Source of the DNA: Clostridiales bacterium
Lineage (GTDB): Bacteria; Bacillota; Clostridia; Christensenellales; Aristaeellaceae
Length of the DNA: 47,665 nt
Reading direction: 5' to 3'
NCBI GenBank assembly: GCA_015056175.1
Contig: SVGT01000012.1
Coordinates: forward strand, 1 to 47,665
Shown: piece after piece, positions 16,413 through 24,355 of the stretch
Position numbering within the stretch: the stretch's first letter is position 1
Layout: every line of letters begins with the position of its first letter
Program-made: the position numbers and the translations under genes
The notes under the pieces: generated by a model
Databases searched by the model: none
Told to the model about the DNA's origin: nothing
Seen by the model: the letters and a program-made list of their open reading frames with translations, nothing else

Positions 16413-16425
16413 CAGGTGATATAAT
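16397..16425 (+). promoter_or_regulatory. promoter of the ThuA-like gene
   Basis: A perfect TATAAT (16420-16425). At 17-bp spacing the -35 is TTCCAT (16397-16402), a poor match, as for a promoter that depends on or is controlled by a bound factor. Confidence 0.6.
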
Positions 16426-16460
16426 GGATGCAACGAAATTTCAACGCAGGAGGTTTTACC

Positions 16461-17192
16461 ATGATCCGCGTTACCATCTGGAACGAAAACGTCCATGACC
16501 GGGAAGACGACCGCGTAAAGGCGCTCTATCCCGAAGGCCTGCACGGCGCTATCCGCGATCTTTTGAAGCAGGATGAAGAACTGGAAATCACCCTGACCAC
16601 CCTGGACGCTCCCGAGCACGGCATGCCCGACGAATTGCTCAACAACACCGACGTGCTGATCTGGTGGGGCCATGTGGCTCACGCAGATCTTCCCTGGGAG
16701 ATCGCCGACAAGATCGCCGACCGCGTGCACCGCGGCATGGGCTTCATCGGCCTGCACTCCGCGCACCTGTCCCGTCCCTTTACCCGCCTGATGGGCACTT
16801 CCTGCTCCCTGCGCTGGCTGGACGATACCCGCGAGCATCTGTGGTGCACCGATCCCACCCATCCCATCGCCAAGGGCATTCCGCCCGTATTCACCCTGGA
16901 AAAGGAAGAAATGTACGGCGAATTCTTTGACATTCCCAAGCCCGACAGCGTGATTTTCACCGGCTGGTTCTCCACCGGCAACGTGTTCCGCTCCGGCTGC
17001 ACCTTCTCCCGCGGCCACGGCAAGGTGTTCTATTTCCAGCCCGGCCATGAGACCAACCCCACCTTCAAGAACGAGATCGTGGGCCAGATCCTGCGCAACG
17101 CCGTGCGCTGGGCCGCACCCCAGAAGGACATCATCCCTGAGATCGAATGCCCCTGGGAAACCGAGTACATCGAAAAGAAGTACGAAAAGTAA
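16461..17192 (+). CDS. ThuA-like (trehalose utilisation) family protein
   Basis: A 243-residue single-domain ThuA-like protein with a class-I glutamine amidotransferase-like fold. Recognisable are MIRVTIWNENVHD, the start of the family, VLIWWGHVAHADL, MGFIGLHSAHLSRPF, THPIAKGIPPVF and VFYFQPGHETNPTF. ThuA of Sinorhizobium takes part in trehalose/maltitol catabolism through keto-sugars, but the activity of this subfamily is not settled. GGAGG lies seven bases before the ATG at 16461; the frame is open further up but overlaps the -10 region. It is a single-gene unit divergent from the alpha-galactosidase. Confidence 0.88.
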   Translation: MIRVTIWNENVHDREDDRVKALYPEGLHGAIRDLLKQDEELEITLTTLDAPEHGMPDELLNNTDVLIWWGHVAHADLPWEIADKIADRVHRGMGFIGLHSAHLSRPFTRLMGTSCSLRWLDDTREHLWCTDPTHPIAKGIPPVFTLEKEEMYGEFFDIPKPDSVIFTGWFSTGNVFRSGCTFSRGHGKVFYFQPGHETNPTFKNEIVGQILRNAVRWAAPQKDIIPEIECPWETEYIEKKYEK

Positions 17193-17207
17193 ATTGATGC
17201 TTTAACC

Positions 17208-17258
17208 GGGAAAACGGTCTGCCGGACGCTTTTGTCCGCATGCCGTTTTCCCTTTTTT
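17208..17258 (+). terminator. intrinsic terminator after the ThuA-like gene
   Basis: GGGAAAACGG (17208-17217) pairs with CCGTTTTCCC (17243-17252); a smaller CGGAC/GTCCG stem sits in the loop. Six T follow (17253-17258). Confidence 0.88.
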
Positions 17259-17278
17259 GCAGAAAGACAGGTGGCCTG

Positions 17279-19219
17279 ATGATGAAAAAATGGTTTTCTC
17301 TCCTGCTGGCGCTGTGCATGCTGAGCACCTCTCTTCCCGCCCTTGCACAGGACGACGCCTTCTTTTCTCTTTTCGATTCTGTCCGGATCCCGGAAGAAGC
17401 AGACAGCATCAAGCACGATACCGATGAAGACGATGACGGCAGCAAATCCGTTTCCCTCTCTTTCTACGGCAACGGCGCCGCCGTCACCGACAAACCGGAT
17501 GATGACTATCTGGCGCTGCATCGGCTGGAGCTGAACGCCTATACCGGAAACATTCAAACCTGGATCGGCATGGATGAGGAGTATTGCCTGTTTTCAAAGA
17601 GGATCCCGCTTGGAAATGAATGGTATCTCTCCTGCTGGCTGCAAAACAATCCCCAATGGGTACCCTGTGCTTATTTTTCTCTGGTACAGGAGCCCTGGTA
17701 CGACGCTCCGTTTGGTATGTACGCCAGCGTTGCCTACAGCAAGGATGCCATCCTGCCGCACATTGAGTCGCGCGACCCCAAGGTTTGCGAAAACATCCTG
17801 GATGTTACGCTGGAAAGCATGCTGATGCCCTGCCTCGAAGCCTGCGCGCAGTACGCGGGCGTCTCCCTTGATGCAGATCCTGCGGCAATCGAGCGGAAAT
17901 CCTACGCAGGGCCCGATCTGAGCGGCCCGCTGCATCAGTATTTTGACGCTATCCGGCTGCCCAAGGGGTTCACCAGGGACGAATACGCCCTCCCTACCAT
18001 CCGGACCGATGCACGGGGCGACGGCTGGCTGTACGATCTGTCCGCCACCATCGACAAAGGTAATTCCGCCTTCAAAATCAAGTCTACCGGCTGCGGTCTG
18101 GATATTACCACCGGGGGCTACTGGGACGCGGAATTGGGCGAGTTGCTAAGCACCCGCAAACTCATGAACGATCAGGGCTTTGAAATGGAATGCCGCCTGT
18201 TCATCGATGAGTACCCCGACCCGATCTACGCCGACTGCCCGGATACCATCGAGCAGGAATACGGCCCATACCACGACGGCAACCTGGCCGAGTGCGAGGG
18301 CGAATTCCGCTGGAAACACCACGATACCTATTTTGTCCGGGTTTCGACATTCATTTCCGGCACCGACGCTATATACAAGCTTTCCTCCATGCAGGTCAGG
18401 ATGCATACCGCGCAGATCATGGATTTCCTGGTTGACAAGATCGGCCTGCCGGTTTTGAAGGCCGTATCCGCAGCCTATGAGGATCCGGTGGATACAAGCA
18501 CGCTCAAGGCGCAGCCCTACAGCGCAGGCACCGCGCTTGCCACGCTGTCCCTGCCGGCTGAAACCGCCCTTTCCGCCAGCGATGCGCTGTCGCTTTTTGC
18601 TGCCTCAACAGACTATGAGCTCTGCTTCGTCACTGTGGAATACCCGACCCAGGACGACCGCGATTACGTCGATTCCCTTTCCGATCAGTCCTTTGACTTT
18701 GACAACTACTATCTGCTGGCCGACCTCATGACAGACGGCGCCATTACACCCGACAATTGGTATAAAAATCTGAAGCTCAGGGACATCGGCATGCCAAACG
18801 GACAGAAAGCAGTGTGCGGCACCGGCAAGTACGGCAATACCGCTTACGCCGCAAGCGCCCAGTATTACCGGGATATCGGCTACATAGTCATCGCACTCAG
18901 CAAAACGCTGAGCAGCCAGAAGCTGTCGGATATCGCAAACGAAGCCATGCTGACCGTGCGGCTGAACGGCGTTACCGAAGAGGAGATGGCAAACGACGCC
19001 GCAGCCTACGCAGCAGAGCATGCATCGGACGCCCTGGGCTATGTGATCATCCAGAAAGGCTGCAACATCCGCTCCGGCCCGGGCACCGATCATGAAAAAA
19101 TCGGCTCCGCCGCAGAGGGCGACCGCTTCCCGCTGCTGGGTGAAGAGGGCAACTGGTACCAAATCGACCTGGACGGAAAGACCGGGTACGTGAGCAAGGG
19201 GCAGTGCACAACAGAATAA
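17279..19219 (+). CDS. secreted protein with C-terminal bacterial SH3 domain
   Basis: A 646-residue exported protein. The first 24 residues are a clear signal peptide (KKWF, a leucine-rich core, then SLPALA before Gln). The middle 530 residues hold no domain I recognise; the composition is acidic and rich in Asp, Tyr and Gly. Two stretches resemble each other (LHRLELNAYTGNIQ... and LHQYFDAIRLPKG...). The last 60 residues are a bacterial SH3 domain (GCNIRSGPGTDHEKIGSAAEGD, then GNWYQIDLDGKTGYVSKG), a fold that often binds peptidoglycan. It is likely anchored on or near the cell wall. Start ATG 17279 or 17282; GGTGG is the only ribosome site. It sits right after the ThuA terminator; no clear promoter of its own was seen. 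Confidence 0.82.
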   Translation: MMKKWFSLLLALCMLSTSLPALAQDDAFFSLFDSVRIPEEADSIKHDTDEDDDGSKSVSLSFYGNGAAVTDKPDDDYLALHRLELNAYTGNIQTWIGMDEEYCLFSKRIPLGNEWYLSCWLQNNPQWVPCAYFSLVQEPWYDAPFGMYASVAYSKDAILPHIESRDPKVCENILDVTLESMLMPCLEACAQYAGVSLDADPAAIERKSYAGPDLSGPLHQYFDAIRLPKGFTRDEYALPTIRTDARGDGWLYDLSATIDKGNSAFKIKSTGCGLDITTGGYWDAELGELLSTRKLMNDQGFEMECRLFIDEYPDPIYADCPDTIEQEYGPYHDGNLAECEGEFRWKHHDTYFVRVSTFISGTDAIYKLSSMQVRMHTAQIMDFLVDKIGLPVLKAVSAAYEDPVDTSTLKAQPYSAGTALATLSLPAETALSASDALSLFAASTDYELCFVTVEYPTQDDRDYVDSLSDQSFDFDNYYLLADLMTDGAITPDNWYKNLKLRDIGMPNGQKAVCGTGKYGNTAYAASAQYYRDIGYIVIALSKTLSSQKLSDIANEAMLTVRLNGVTEEEMANDAAAYAAEHASDALGYVIIQKGCNIRSGPGTDHEKIGSAAEGDRFPLLGEEGNWYQIDLDGKTGYVSKGQCTTE

Positions 19220-19231
19220 ACACGCAAACGC

Positions 19232-19263
19232 AAAAAAGGCTGCCGCGCAAGCGACAGCCTTTT
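19232..19263. terminator. bidirectional intrinsic terminator
   Basis: AAAGGCTG-C-CGC pairs with GCG-A-CAGCCTTT around GCAA. An A run on the left and T on the right allow it to serve the SH3 gene and the converging rhomboid gene. Confidence 0.82.
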
Positions 19264-19274
19264 ATCTATAGCTG

Positions 19275-19922
19275 TTACCGTTTCCGATTATTCCACCAGT
19301 TGCGCAGTTTCCACCAATCGTGCCGCGCAGCCAGATAGGCGTTCCTGCCAAAGAACAGGAAGAAAGGCGCAAGCGACAGAAGCAAAGCAATGCGGGAGGG
19401 CCAGGAGCCAAACAGGAAGGAGTAGATCAGCAGCGCCGCATCCACCCAGGCCAGATACTTCATTTTGATGGGCAGCACCATAAACAAATTCAGCTGCATC
19501 TCCCCATAGAGCACGGCGATGGCCAGGAACAGGGACATATTGAGATAATAGTTGGTGGCGTATCCCGTCACAAAGCCGCCCAGAATGCTGCCCAGCACGC
19601 CGATCAGGTAGTACAGGTTAAAGCGCCTGCTGCCCCAGCGGTTTTCCAGCATGGTACCCAGCATGTAGTAAAAATACAGCGAAAACAGGATAAACAAAAT
19701 GCTGCTGTCCGGCGGCAGGAACACAAAGGTGAAAAGCCGCCATACCTGCCCCTGCAGAATTAGGCTGCGGTTAAAATACAAAAGAGACGATGCGCTGATC
19801 CCAAAGGGCAGATAATCCAGCACAAACACGCCCAGCATACCCAGGCAAAGATACTTCATCAGGTCGGGGATATAGTGCCGGCCCATCTTTTGTTCCAGTG
19901 TATTGAGAAAACGGGTGATCAA
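19275..19922 (-). CDS. rhomboid-like membrane protein, probably catalytically inactive
   Basis: A 215-residue protein with about six membrane helices. It has the rhomboid landmarks GQVWRLFTFVFLP (the WR motif of loop 1) and LGTMLENRWGSRRFN (the LExxWGSxRF stretch). The serine motif GxSG is absent: the matching place reads NYYLNMSLFLA, and no histidine is present in the last helix. It therefore looks like a pseudoprotease. I place the start at TTG 19922, ten bases after AAAGGAG; the frame is open to GTG 19949, which directly follows the AraC stop without a ribosome site. Co-transcribed with the AraC gene. Confidence 0.78.
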   Translation of the reverse strand: MITRFLNTLEQKMGRHYIPDLMKYLCLGMLGVFVLDYLPFGISASSLLYFNRSLILQGQVWRLFTFVFLPPDSSILFILFSLYFYYMLGTMLENRWGSRRFNLYYLIGVLGSILGGFVTGYATNYYLNMSLFLAIAVLYGEMQLNLFMVLPIKMKYLAWVDAALLIYSFLFGSWPSRIALLLSLAPFFLFFGRNAYLAARHDWWKLRNWWNNRKR

Positions 19923-19949
19923 GGGATTTTTTCTCCTTTCCTGCCGCAC

Positions 19950-20783
19950 TCAGTTGGTGTGGTTTTTCACATACTGGGACGGCGTGCACTGATAGCAGGC
20001 GTGGAACGCCCGGTAGAAGGTGCGCAGACATTCAAAGCCCACGTTAAGGGCGATATCCAGCATGGTAAGCTCGCTGTCCAGCAGCATTTCCGCCGCATGG
20101 CGGCAGCGCTGCGCCATGAGATACTCGTTCATGGAGCAGCCCAGGTAATCGTGGAACAGGCGGGAAAAGCGGCTCTTGCTATAGCCAAAGTGACGGGCCA
20201 CGTCCTCCAGTTTCAGCGGCTGCCGGTAGTTTTCCTGGAGATAGGTCAGCACGTCCCTGAGCACGTCCCGCATGGTACCGTGGCGCTTGCTTTCCGCATT
20301 TTCGCACAGCCCCACATGATCAATGGCAAGGCCCAGCACCGTATAGCTTACACCCTTGCGCACCTCCGGGGAATAGGAAGGCCAGTGCGCGGGGAGCAGC
20401 GGAAAGAGCGCGATCAACTCCTCCATGCCGTCCGCCTTGAGGTCCCACACCGCATGGCGAAAAACCTTTTTCTGCAGCACCTTCTGGAGCGAGGGCACGC
20501 TGCTGAGCGGTACGATCATGACCACCGTTTCATTGGGCTCCTCGCTCATATACGTATGCACCGCATAGCTGGAGCAGATGAGCAGCTGCTTTTCGTGCAC
20601 ATGCTGCTTGGCGCCGTCCACAATAGCGGTGAGCATGCCTTTTTTCACATACACCAGTTCAATACTCTGATGAAAATGAGGAATGAAATTGTCGTTTTCC
20701 CGGGTGGAGCAATCCGCCGTCGGCATATCGTCGCGGCTGACTTCGTAAATATCTCCCACTGCAAGTCTGGGTTTCACACGCAT
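19950..20783 (-). CDS. AraC family transcriptional regulator
   Basis: A 277-residue regulator. The N-terminal cupin half has IPHFHQSIELVYVKKG (about 33-48), the usual sensing barrel. The C-terminal double helix-turn-helix is clear: LEDVARHFGYSKSRFSRLF, then LLDSELTMLDIALNVGFECLRTFYRAF and the closing CTPSQYVKN. It probably senses a sugar or small metabolite and controls nearby genes; no target is evident apart from its own promoter. The ATG at 20783 has GGGGG only two bases away, so GTG at 20777 is an alternative start. The inverted repeat at 20816-20848 on its -35 suggests autoregulation. Confidence 0.9.
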   Translation of the reverse strand: MRVKPRLAVGDIYEVSRDDMPTADCSTRENDNFIPHFHQSIELVYVKKGMLTAIVDGAKQHVHEKQLLICSSYAVHTYMSEEPNETVVMIVPLSSVPSLQKVLQKKVFRHAVWDLKADGMEELIALFPLLPAHWPSYSPEVRKGVSYTVLGLAIDHVGLCENAESKRHGTMRDVLRDVLTYLQENYRQPLKLEDVARHFGYSKSRFSRLFHDYLGCSMNEYLMAQRCRHAAEMLLDSELTMLDIALNVGFECLRTFYRAFHACYQCTPSQYVKNHTN

Positions 20784-20800
20784 CCCCCTTTCTCGTCCTT

Positions 20801-20829
20801 ATGCTATCAAAGCCGGCACAAAATGTCAA
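20801..20829 (-). promoter_or_regulatory. promoter of the AraC gene
   Basis: A perfect TTGACA (20824-20829), 17-bp spacer, TAGCAT (20801-20806) on the minus strand. The -35 lies inside the inverted repeat at 20816-20848. Confidence 0.8.
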
Positions 20830-20848
20830 TATTTGACACATTTTGTGC
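20816..20848. promoter_or_regulatory. inverted repeat over the AraC promoter, candidate operator
   Basis: GCACAAAATGT (20816-20826) and ACATTTTGTGC (20838-20848) are perfect inverted repeats 11 bp apart. An inner GTCAA-TAT-TTGAC palindrome is nested with a two-base offset. The position over the -35 fits repression or autoregulation. Confidence 0.5.
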
Positions 20849-20890
20849 ACGATCTTTCCAACTTCTCATCATTTTCTAATGGAATACAGG

Positions 20891-20919
20891 TTGTGCTTTT
20901 CATTTTCCGGCGTTATGAT
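20891..20919 (+). promoter_or_regulatory. promoter of the DUF4342 gene
   Basis: TTGTGC (20891-20896), 17-bp spacer, TATGAT (20914-20919). The start would be near 20926, at the first ACGTCCCAA repeat. Confidence 0.65.
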
Positions 20920-20923
20920 AAAC

Positions 20924-20953
20924 ACGTCCCAAGGAACAGAAAAAACGTCCCAA
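20924..20953 (+). repeat. direct repeat ACGTCCCAA in the 5' leader of the DUF4342 gene
   Basis: ACGTCCCAA occurs at 20924-20932 and 20945-20953, 21 bp apart (two helical turns), with AAGGAA and AAGAAA after the copies. It lies between the promoter and the ribosome site. It may be a protein-binding or RNA element. Confidence 0.4.
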
Positions 20954-20971
20954 AGAAAAGGAGAACATACG

Positions 20972-21451
20972 ATGGATCATTTTGAAATGGTAGAAAAACT
21001 GCGCCAGAAGGCCAATGTATCCTATGAGGAAGCCAAGGCCGCCCTGGAAAAGACCGAGTGGGATATTCTGGACGCGCTGGTGCTGCTGGAAAGCGAAGGC
21101 AAGGTGCGCACCGAAGGCGCCACCTTTACCACCGAGGAAAAGCCCGCCCCCAAGCAGGAAAAAAAGAGCGATTTTGTCACTGCCCTCAATCAGCTTTTCG
21201 GCTACATCCGCCGTTTTGTGAACTTCCTGTGCCGCAATGAACTGCACATCACCTGGAAGGACGGGGAAAAGACCGAGATGAACCTGATCGTCCTGGCCCT
21301 GCTTCTGTGCCTGTGCTTCCCCCTGGTGATGATCGGCATGGTGATCGGCTTCTTCTGCGGCGCCCGCTTTACCCTCCACGGCCCCGACATGAAAAAGGTC
21401 ACCGTGCAGGAAGCGCCCGCGCAGGAAAACAGCGTGGATCCCCAGAACTAA
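20972..21451 (+). CDS. DUF4342 (UBA-like) domain protein with a membrane helix
   Basis: A 159-residue protein. Residues about 1-45 (VEKLRQKANVSYEEAKAALEK, then WDILDALVLLESEGKV) match the DUF4342/UBA-like three-helix fold also found in EF-Ts and NAC proteins. A charged Lys/Glu linker follows, then a short DUF4342-like segment, and one strong membrane helix at about 107-130 (IVLALLLCLCFPLVMIGMVIGFFCG). The cellular role is unknown; in other genomes such genes sit near envelope-stress systems. AAAGGAG lies eight bases before the ATG. A two-component system follows 88 bp downstream and may be functionally linked. Confidence 0.8.
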   Translation: MDHFEMVEKLRQKANVSYEEAKAALEKTEWDILDALVLLESEGKVRTEGATFTTEEKPAPKQEKKSDFVTALNQLFGYIRRFVNFLCRNELHITWKDGEKTEMNLIVLALLLCLCFPLVMIGMVIGFFCGARFTLHGPDMKKVTVQEAPAQENSVDPQN

Positions 21452-21474
21452 ACCCCATACTCTCCCCCGCATTT

Positions 21475-21501
21475 CCGTGACGGCCCGTCCGTCACGGCTT
21501 T
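21475..21501 (+). other. strong hairpin between the DUF4342 gene and the response regulator
   Basis: CCGTGACGG (21475-21483) and CCGTCACGG (21489-21497) form a perfect 9-bp stem with a five-base loop. Only CTTT follows, so it is a weak terminator at best and may allow read-through into the two-component genes. A TATACT at 21511-21516 could be a -10 for those genes, but I see no good -35. Confidence 0.55.
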
Positions 21502-21539
21502 GCGCGTTCATATACTTTATGCAAACGGAGTGACGCCCC

Positions 21540-22226
21540 ATGCCCACCATTTTGCTCATCGAGGATGAAGAAAAGCTGGCCCGCTTTATCGAACTGGAAT
21601 TGCAGCACGAAGGCTACACCGTGATCAAGGAGTTTGACGGCCGTCAGGGCCTGGCGCGGGCCGAGGAAGGGAATTGCGATCTGATCTTGCTGGACATCAT
21701 GCTGCCCTCCCTCAACGGCCTTGAGGTGCTGCGCCGCCTGCGCAAGACCCGGGAAACGCCCGTCATCATGCTCACCGCCCGGGACGCCGTCATGGACAAG
21801 GTGACCGGCCTTGACATGGGCGCGGACGACTATATGACCAAGCCCTTTTCCATCGAGGAGCTGCTGGCCCGCATCCGCGCCTGTCTGCGCAAGCAAAGCG
21901 CAGTCAAAACGGAGGAAACGCTGCTTTCCTTGGATGATCTTTGCATGGACGTAAAAAGGCATCTGGTCACAAGAAACGGGCAGGAGATTTCCCTCACCGG
22001 ACGGGAATTTGCCCTCCTTCAGCACCTCCTGGAAAACCAGACCCTGGTGCTCAGCCGCGAGCAATTGCTTGAAAGCGTATGGGGCTATGATTACGTGGGC
22101 GAAACCAATATCGTGGACGTGTACATCCGCTATCTGCGCGGCAAAATGGACGAGGGCTTTGCCCACAAGCTGTTGCACACCGTGCGCGGCGTGGGCTACA
22201 CCCTGTGCAGGAAGGACGGCCAATAA
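21540..22226 (+). CDS. OmpR-family response regulator
   Basis: A 228-residue two-domain regulator. The receiver domain has the acidic pocket EDEE near residue 10, phospho-acceptor Asp52 in LILLDIMLP and the conserved Lys in DYMTKPFS. The C-terminal winged helix is of the OmpR/PhoB type (LTGREFALLQHLLENQTLVLSREQL, then VDVYIRYLRGKMD and VRGVGYTL). It binds DNA when phosphorylated by its partner kinase, encoded immediately downstream with no gap. The ribosome site is GGAGTG. Targets are unknown; the adjacent DUF4342 gene is a candidate. Confidence 0.95.
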   Translation: MPTILLIEDEEKLARFIELELQHEGYTVIKEFDGRQGLARAEEGNCDLILLDIMLPSLNGLEVLRRLRKTRETPVIMLTARDAVMDKVTGLDMGADDYMTKPFSIEELLARIRACLRKQSAVKTEETLLSLDDLCMDVKRHLVTRNGQEISLTGREFALLQHLLENQTLVLSREQLLESVWGYDYVGETNIVDVYIRYLRGKMDEGFAHKLLHTVRGVGYTLCRKDGQ

Positions 22227-23501
22227 ATGAAAAAACGCATGTCCTCCATCGCCAGGCGCATCAACAAAAGCTACCTGCGCCGCACGCTGTGGGTGCTTTT
22301 GCTGACGGACGCGCTCATCGTGCTGCTGGCGATCTTTGCCTGGTGCTATGCCGCAGAGGAAGCAAGGAGCGGCTTTTCCCCGGACCGGGAACGCAGCCTT
22401 TCCTGGGATACGGAAGCGCCCCTCCTCACCCGGCTGGATACCCTCGCCTACACCTATACGGACGATACCGGCGTTTCTGTCCGCGTGACGGGCGAAAGCT
22501 ATTTTTCCATGATCCGCCATGCAACAATGGTGCTTTTGATCGGCGAAGGGGTGATCCTCCTTTTCCAGTACAACGCAGGCAAACGCCGGGCGCAAAAGCT
22601 GCTCAAGCCCCTTGAAAAAATGGCCGAAACAGCAAGGGAAATGAGCCGCACCCGCTTTGATACGGAAAAGCTCCACACTCTTGAAAACGCCATTGCCACC
22701 GTGCAGGCAGAATCCCCCAACGCTGCGCTTCATACCGGCGATACGGAGCTTCTGGGCCTTGAAAAGGCCGTCAATGACCTAATGGACCGCATGCGCGCCT
22801 CCTACCGGGAGCAGACCCGCTTTGTGTCCGACGCTTCCCACGAATTGCGCACCCCCATCGCCGTCATTCAGGGCTATGCGGATATGCTTTCCCGCTGGGG
22901 GAAGGATGATCCAACCGTCCTGGAGGAGGGCATCGCCGCCATCCGCAGCGAATCGGCCCATATGAACAAGCTGATCGAGCAGCTCCTCTTCCTGGCCCGG
23001 GGCGACAGCGGCCGCACCCGCATGACGGCGGAAAACTGCGACCTGTGCCAGATCGTGCAGGAGGTGTACGAGGAGTTTGACATGATCACCCCCAACCGCA
23101 CCTGGCGCGTGCAGATCCAGGGAGAAGTGACCGCATTTTGCGACAGCGGCATGATCAAGCAAACGCTGCGCATCCTGACGGAAAACGCCGTCAAATATAC
23201 CCAGGACGGCGACAGCATCACCCTGCGCGCCTATATCAGCAAGGGACTGCCCGCCGTGGAGGTGCAGGACAACGGCATCGGGATTGCCAAGGAAGACCTG
23301 CCCCATATTTTTGACCGCTTCTACCGCGCCGATCCCAACCGTACCCGCAAAACGGGCGGCACAGGCCTGGGGCTTTCCATTGCCAAATGGATCGTAGATC
23401 AGCACGGCGGCCATTTCGACGTGCTCTCCCGCCCGGATTTCGGCACCCGCATTACCGTGCTGCTTCCCCAGCAAAAGCAGGCTGCGCAGCAAAACGCATA
23501 A
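22227..23501 (+). CDS. sensor histidine kinase
   Basis: A 424-residue membrane kinase. Two helices (about 20-42 and 96-113) flank an extracellular loop of some 50 residues. Then comes a HAMP-like linker and the dimerisation box FVSDASHELRTPIAVIQGY, with phospho-acceptor His205. The ATP-binding domain has ILTENAVKYTQDG (N box), VQDNGIGIA (G1), FDRFYRAD (F) and GGTGLGLSIAK (G2). The ATG directly follows the TAA of the response regulator, so both are made from one mRNA. The small sensor loop gives no hint of the signal. Confidence 0.95.
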   Translation: MKKRMSSIARRINKSYLRRTLWVLLLTDALIVLLAIFAWCYAAEEARSGFSPDRERSLSWDTEAPLLTRLDTLAYTYTDDTGVSVRVTGESYFSMIRHATMVLLIGEGVILLFQYNAGKRRAQKLLKPLEKMAETAREMSRTRFDTEKLHTLENAIATVQAESPNAALHTGDTELLGLEKAVNDLMDRMRASYREQTRFVSDASHELRTPIAVIQGYADMLSRWGKDDPTVLEEGIAAIRSESAHMNKLIEQLLFLARGDSGRTRMTAENCDLCQIVQEVYEEFDMITPNRTWRVQIQGEVTAFCDSGMIKQTLRILTENAVKYTQDGDSITLRAYISKGLPAVEVQDNGIGIAKEDLPHIFDRFYRADPNRTRKTGGTGLGLSIAKWIVDQHGGHFDVLSRPDFGTRITVLLPQQKQAAQQNA

Positions 23502-23514
23502 AACCGCAAGCAAA

Positions 23515-23549
23515 AACGCCCGAAGAAAAGCTCCGGGCGTTGTTTTTTT
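23515..23549. terminator. bidirectional intrinsic terminator
   Basis: AACGCCCG (23515-23522) pairs with CGGGCGTT (23534-23541). A seven-T run follows on plus, and an A run (23512-23516) gives TTTTTG on minus. It stops the kinase transcript and the converging ABC operon. Confidence 0.88.
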
Positions 23550-23559
23550 GTTTTTTGTA

Positions 23560-24354
23560 TCAGGAGAGCAGCACGCGGTCGCTGACCAGGCCGTCGCCTG
23601 CGCGCTTTGCAAACAGGGCGATCAGATCTTCCTTCTGCAGCTGCTGCTTTTCTTCGCCTGCCACTTCGTAGAGGATCTGCCCCTCGTTCATCATGATCAG
23701 GCGGTTGCCGTACTTGATGGCGTCGTTCATGTTATGGGTCACCATCAGGGCGGTCAGCTGGTTGTCGTCGATCAGCTTGGCGCTCAGCTCCAGCACCTTG
23801 GCGGCCGTTTTGGGGTCCAGCGCGGCGGTATGCTCGTCCAGCAGCAGAATCTTGGGCTTCTGGAGCGTAGCCATCAGCAGCGTCAGCGCCTGACGCTGAC
23901 CGCCGGAAAGCAGGCCCACCTTATCGGCCAGGCGGCTTTCAAGGCCCAGCTCCAATTGCGCCAGCACGTCGGCGTATTCCCTGCGCTCTCTGGCGGTAAT
24001 ATACCAGCGCAGCGTGCGGGTCTTGCCGCGGCGGGCAGCCAGCGCCAGATTTTCCTCAATGGACATATCCGCCGCCGTACCCATCATGGGGTCCTGAAAC
24101 ACGCGGCCAAGATAGGTTGCGCGCCTGTGCTCGCTGAGCTTGGTCACATTCACATGATCGATCTCAATGGTGCCTTCATCCACGGGATATACGCCCGCGA
24201 TGGAGTTGAGCAGCGTGCTCTTGCCTGCGCCGTTGCCGCCGATGACGGTGACAAAATCGCCGGGAAGCAAATGGAGATCCACGCCCTTGAGGGCCGTTTT
24301 TTCATTGATGGTGCCATGACCGAACACCTTGACCACATGATTTACCTTCAGCAT
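23560..24354 (-). CDS. ABC transporter ATP-binding protein (TrpZ-like, amino-acid importer)
   Basis: A 264-residue ATPase. Walker A is GGNGAGKST (39-47), the Q-loop lies in RVFQDPMMGTAADMSIEENLAL, the signature is LSGGQRQALT, Walker B is ILLLDEHTAALD and the H-loop is MVTHNM. It belongs to the group paired with COG4120 permeases and COG2984 binding proteins (the TrpXYZ family of predicted aromatic amino acid importers). The ATG is one base after the permease stop. The product would couple ATP hydrolysis to uptake of the substrate discussed under the T-box. Confidence 0.92.
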   Translation of the reverse strand: MLKVNHVVKVFGHGTINEKTALKGVDLHLLPGDFVTVIGGNGAGKSTLLNSIAGVYPVDEGTIEIDHVNVTKLSEHRRATYLGRVFQDPMMGTAADMSIEENLALAARRGKTRTLRWYITARERREYADVLAQLELGLESRLADKVGLLSGGQRQALTLLMATLQKPKILLLDEHTAALDPKTAAKVLELSAKLIDDNQLTALMVTHNMNDAIKYGNRLIMMNEGQILYEVAGEEKQQLQKEDLIALFAKRAGDGLVSDRVLLS

Positions 24355-24355
24355 C

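Noticed and set aside
21475-21501. Terminator after the DUF4342 gene
   Set aside because: The stem is strong but only three T follow, so I list it as a hairpin and not as a terminator.
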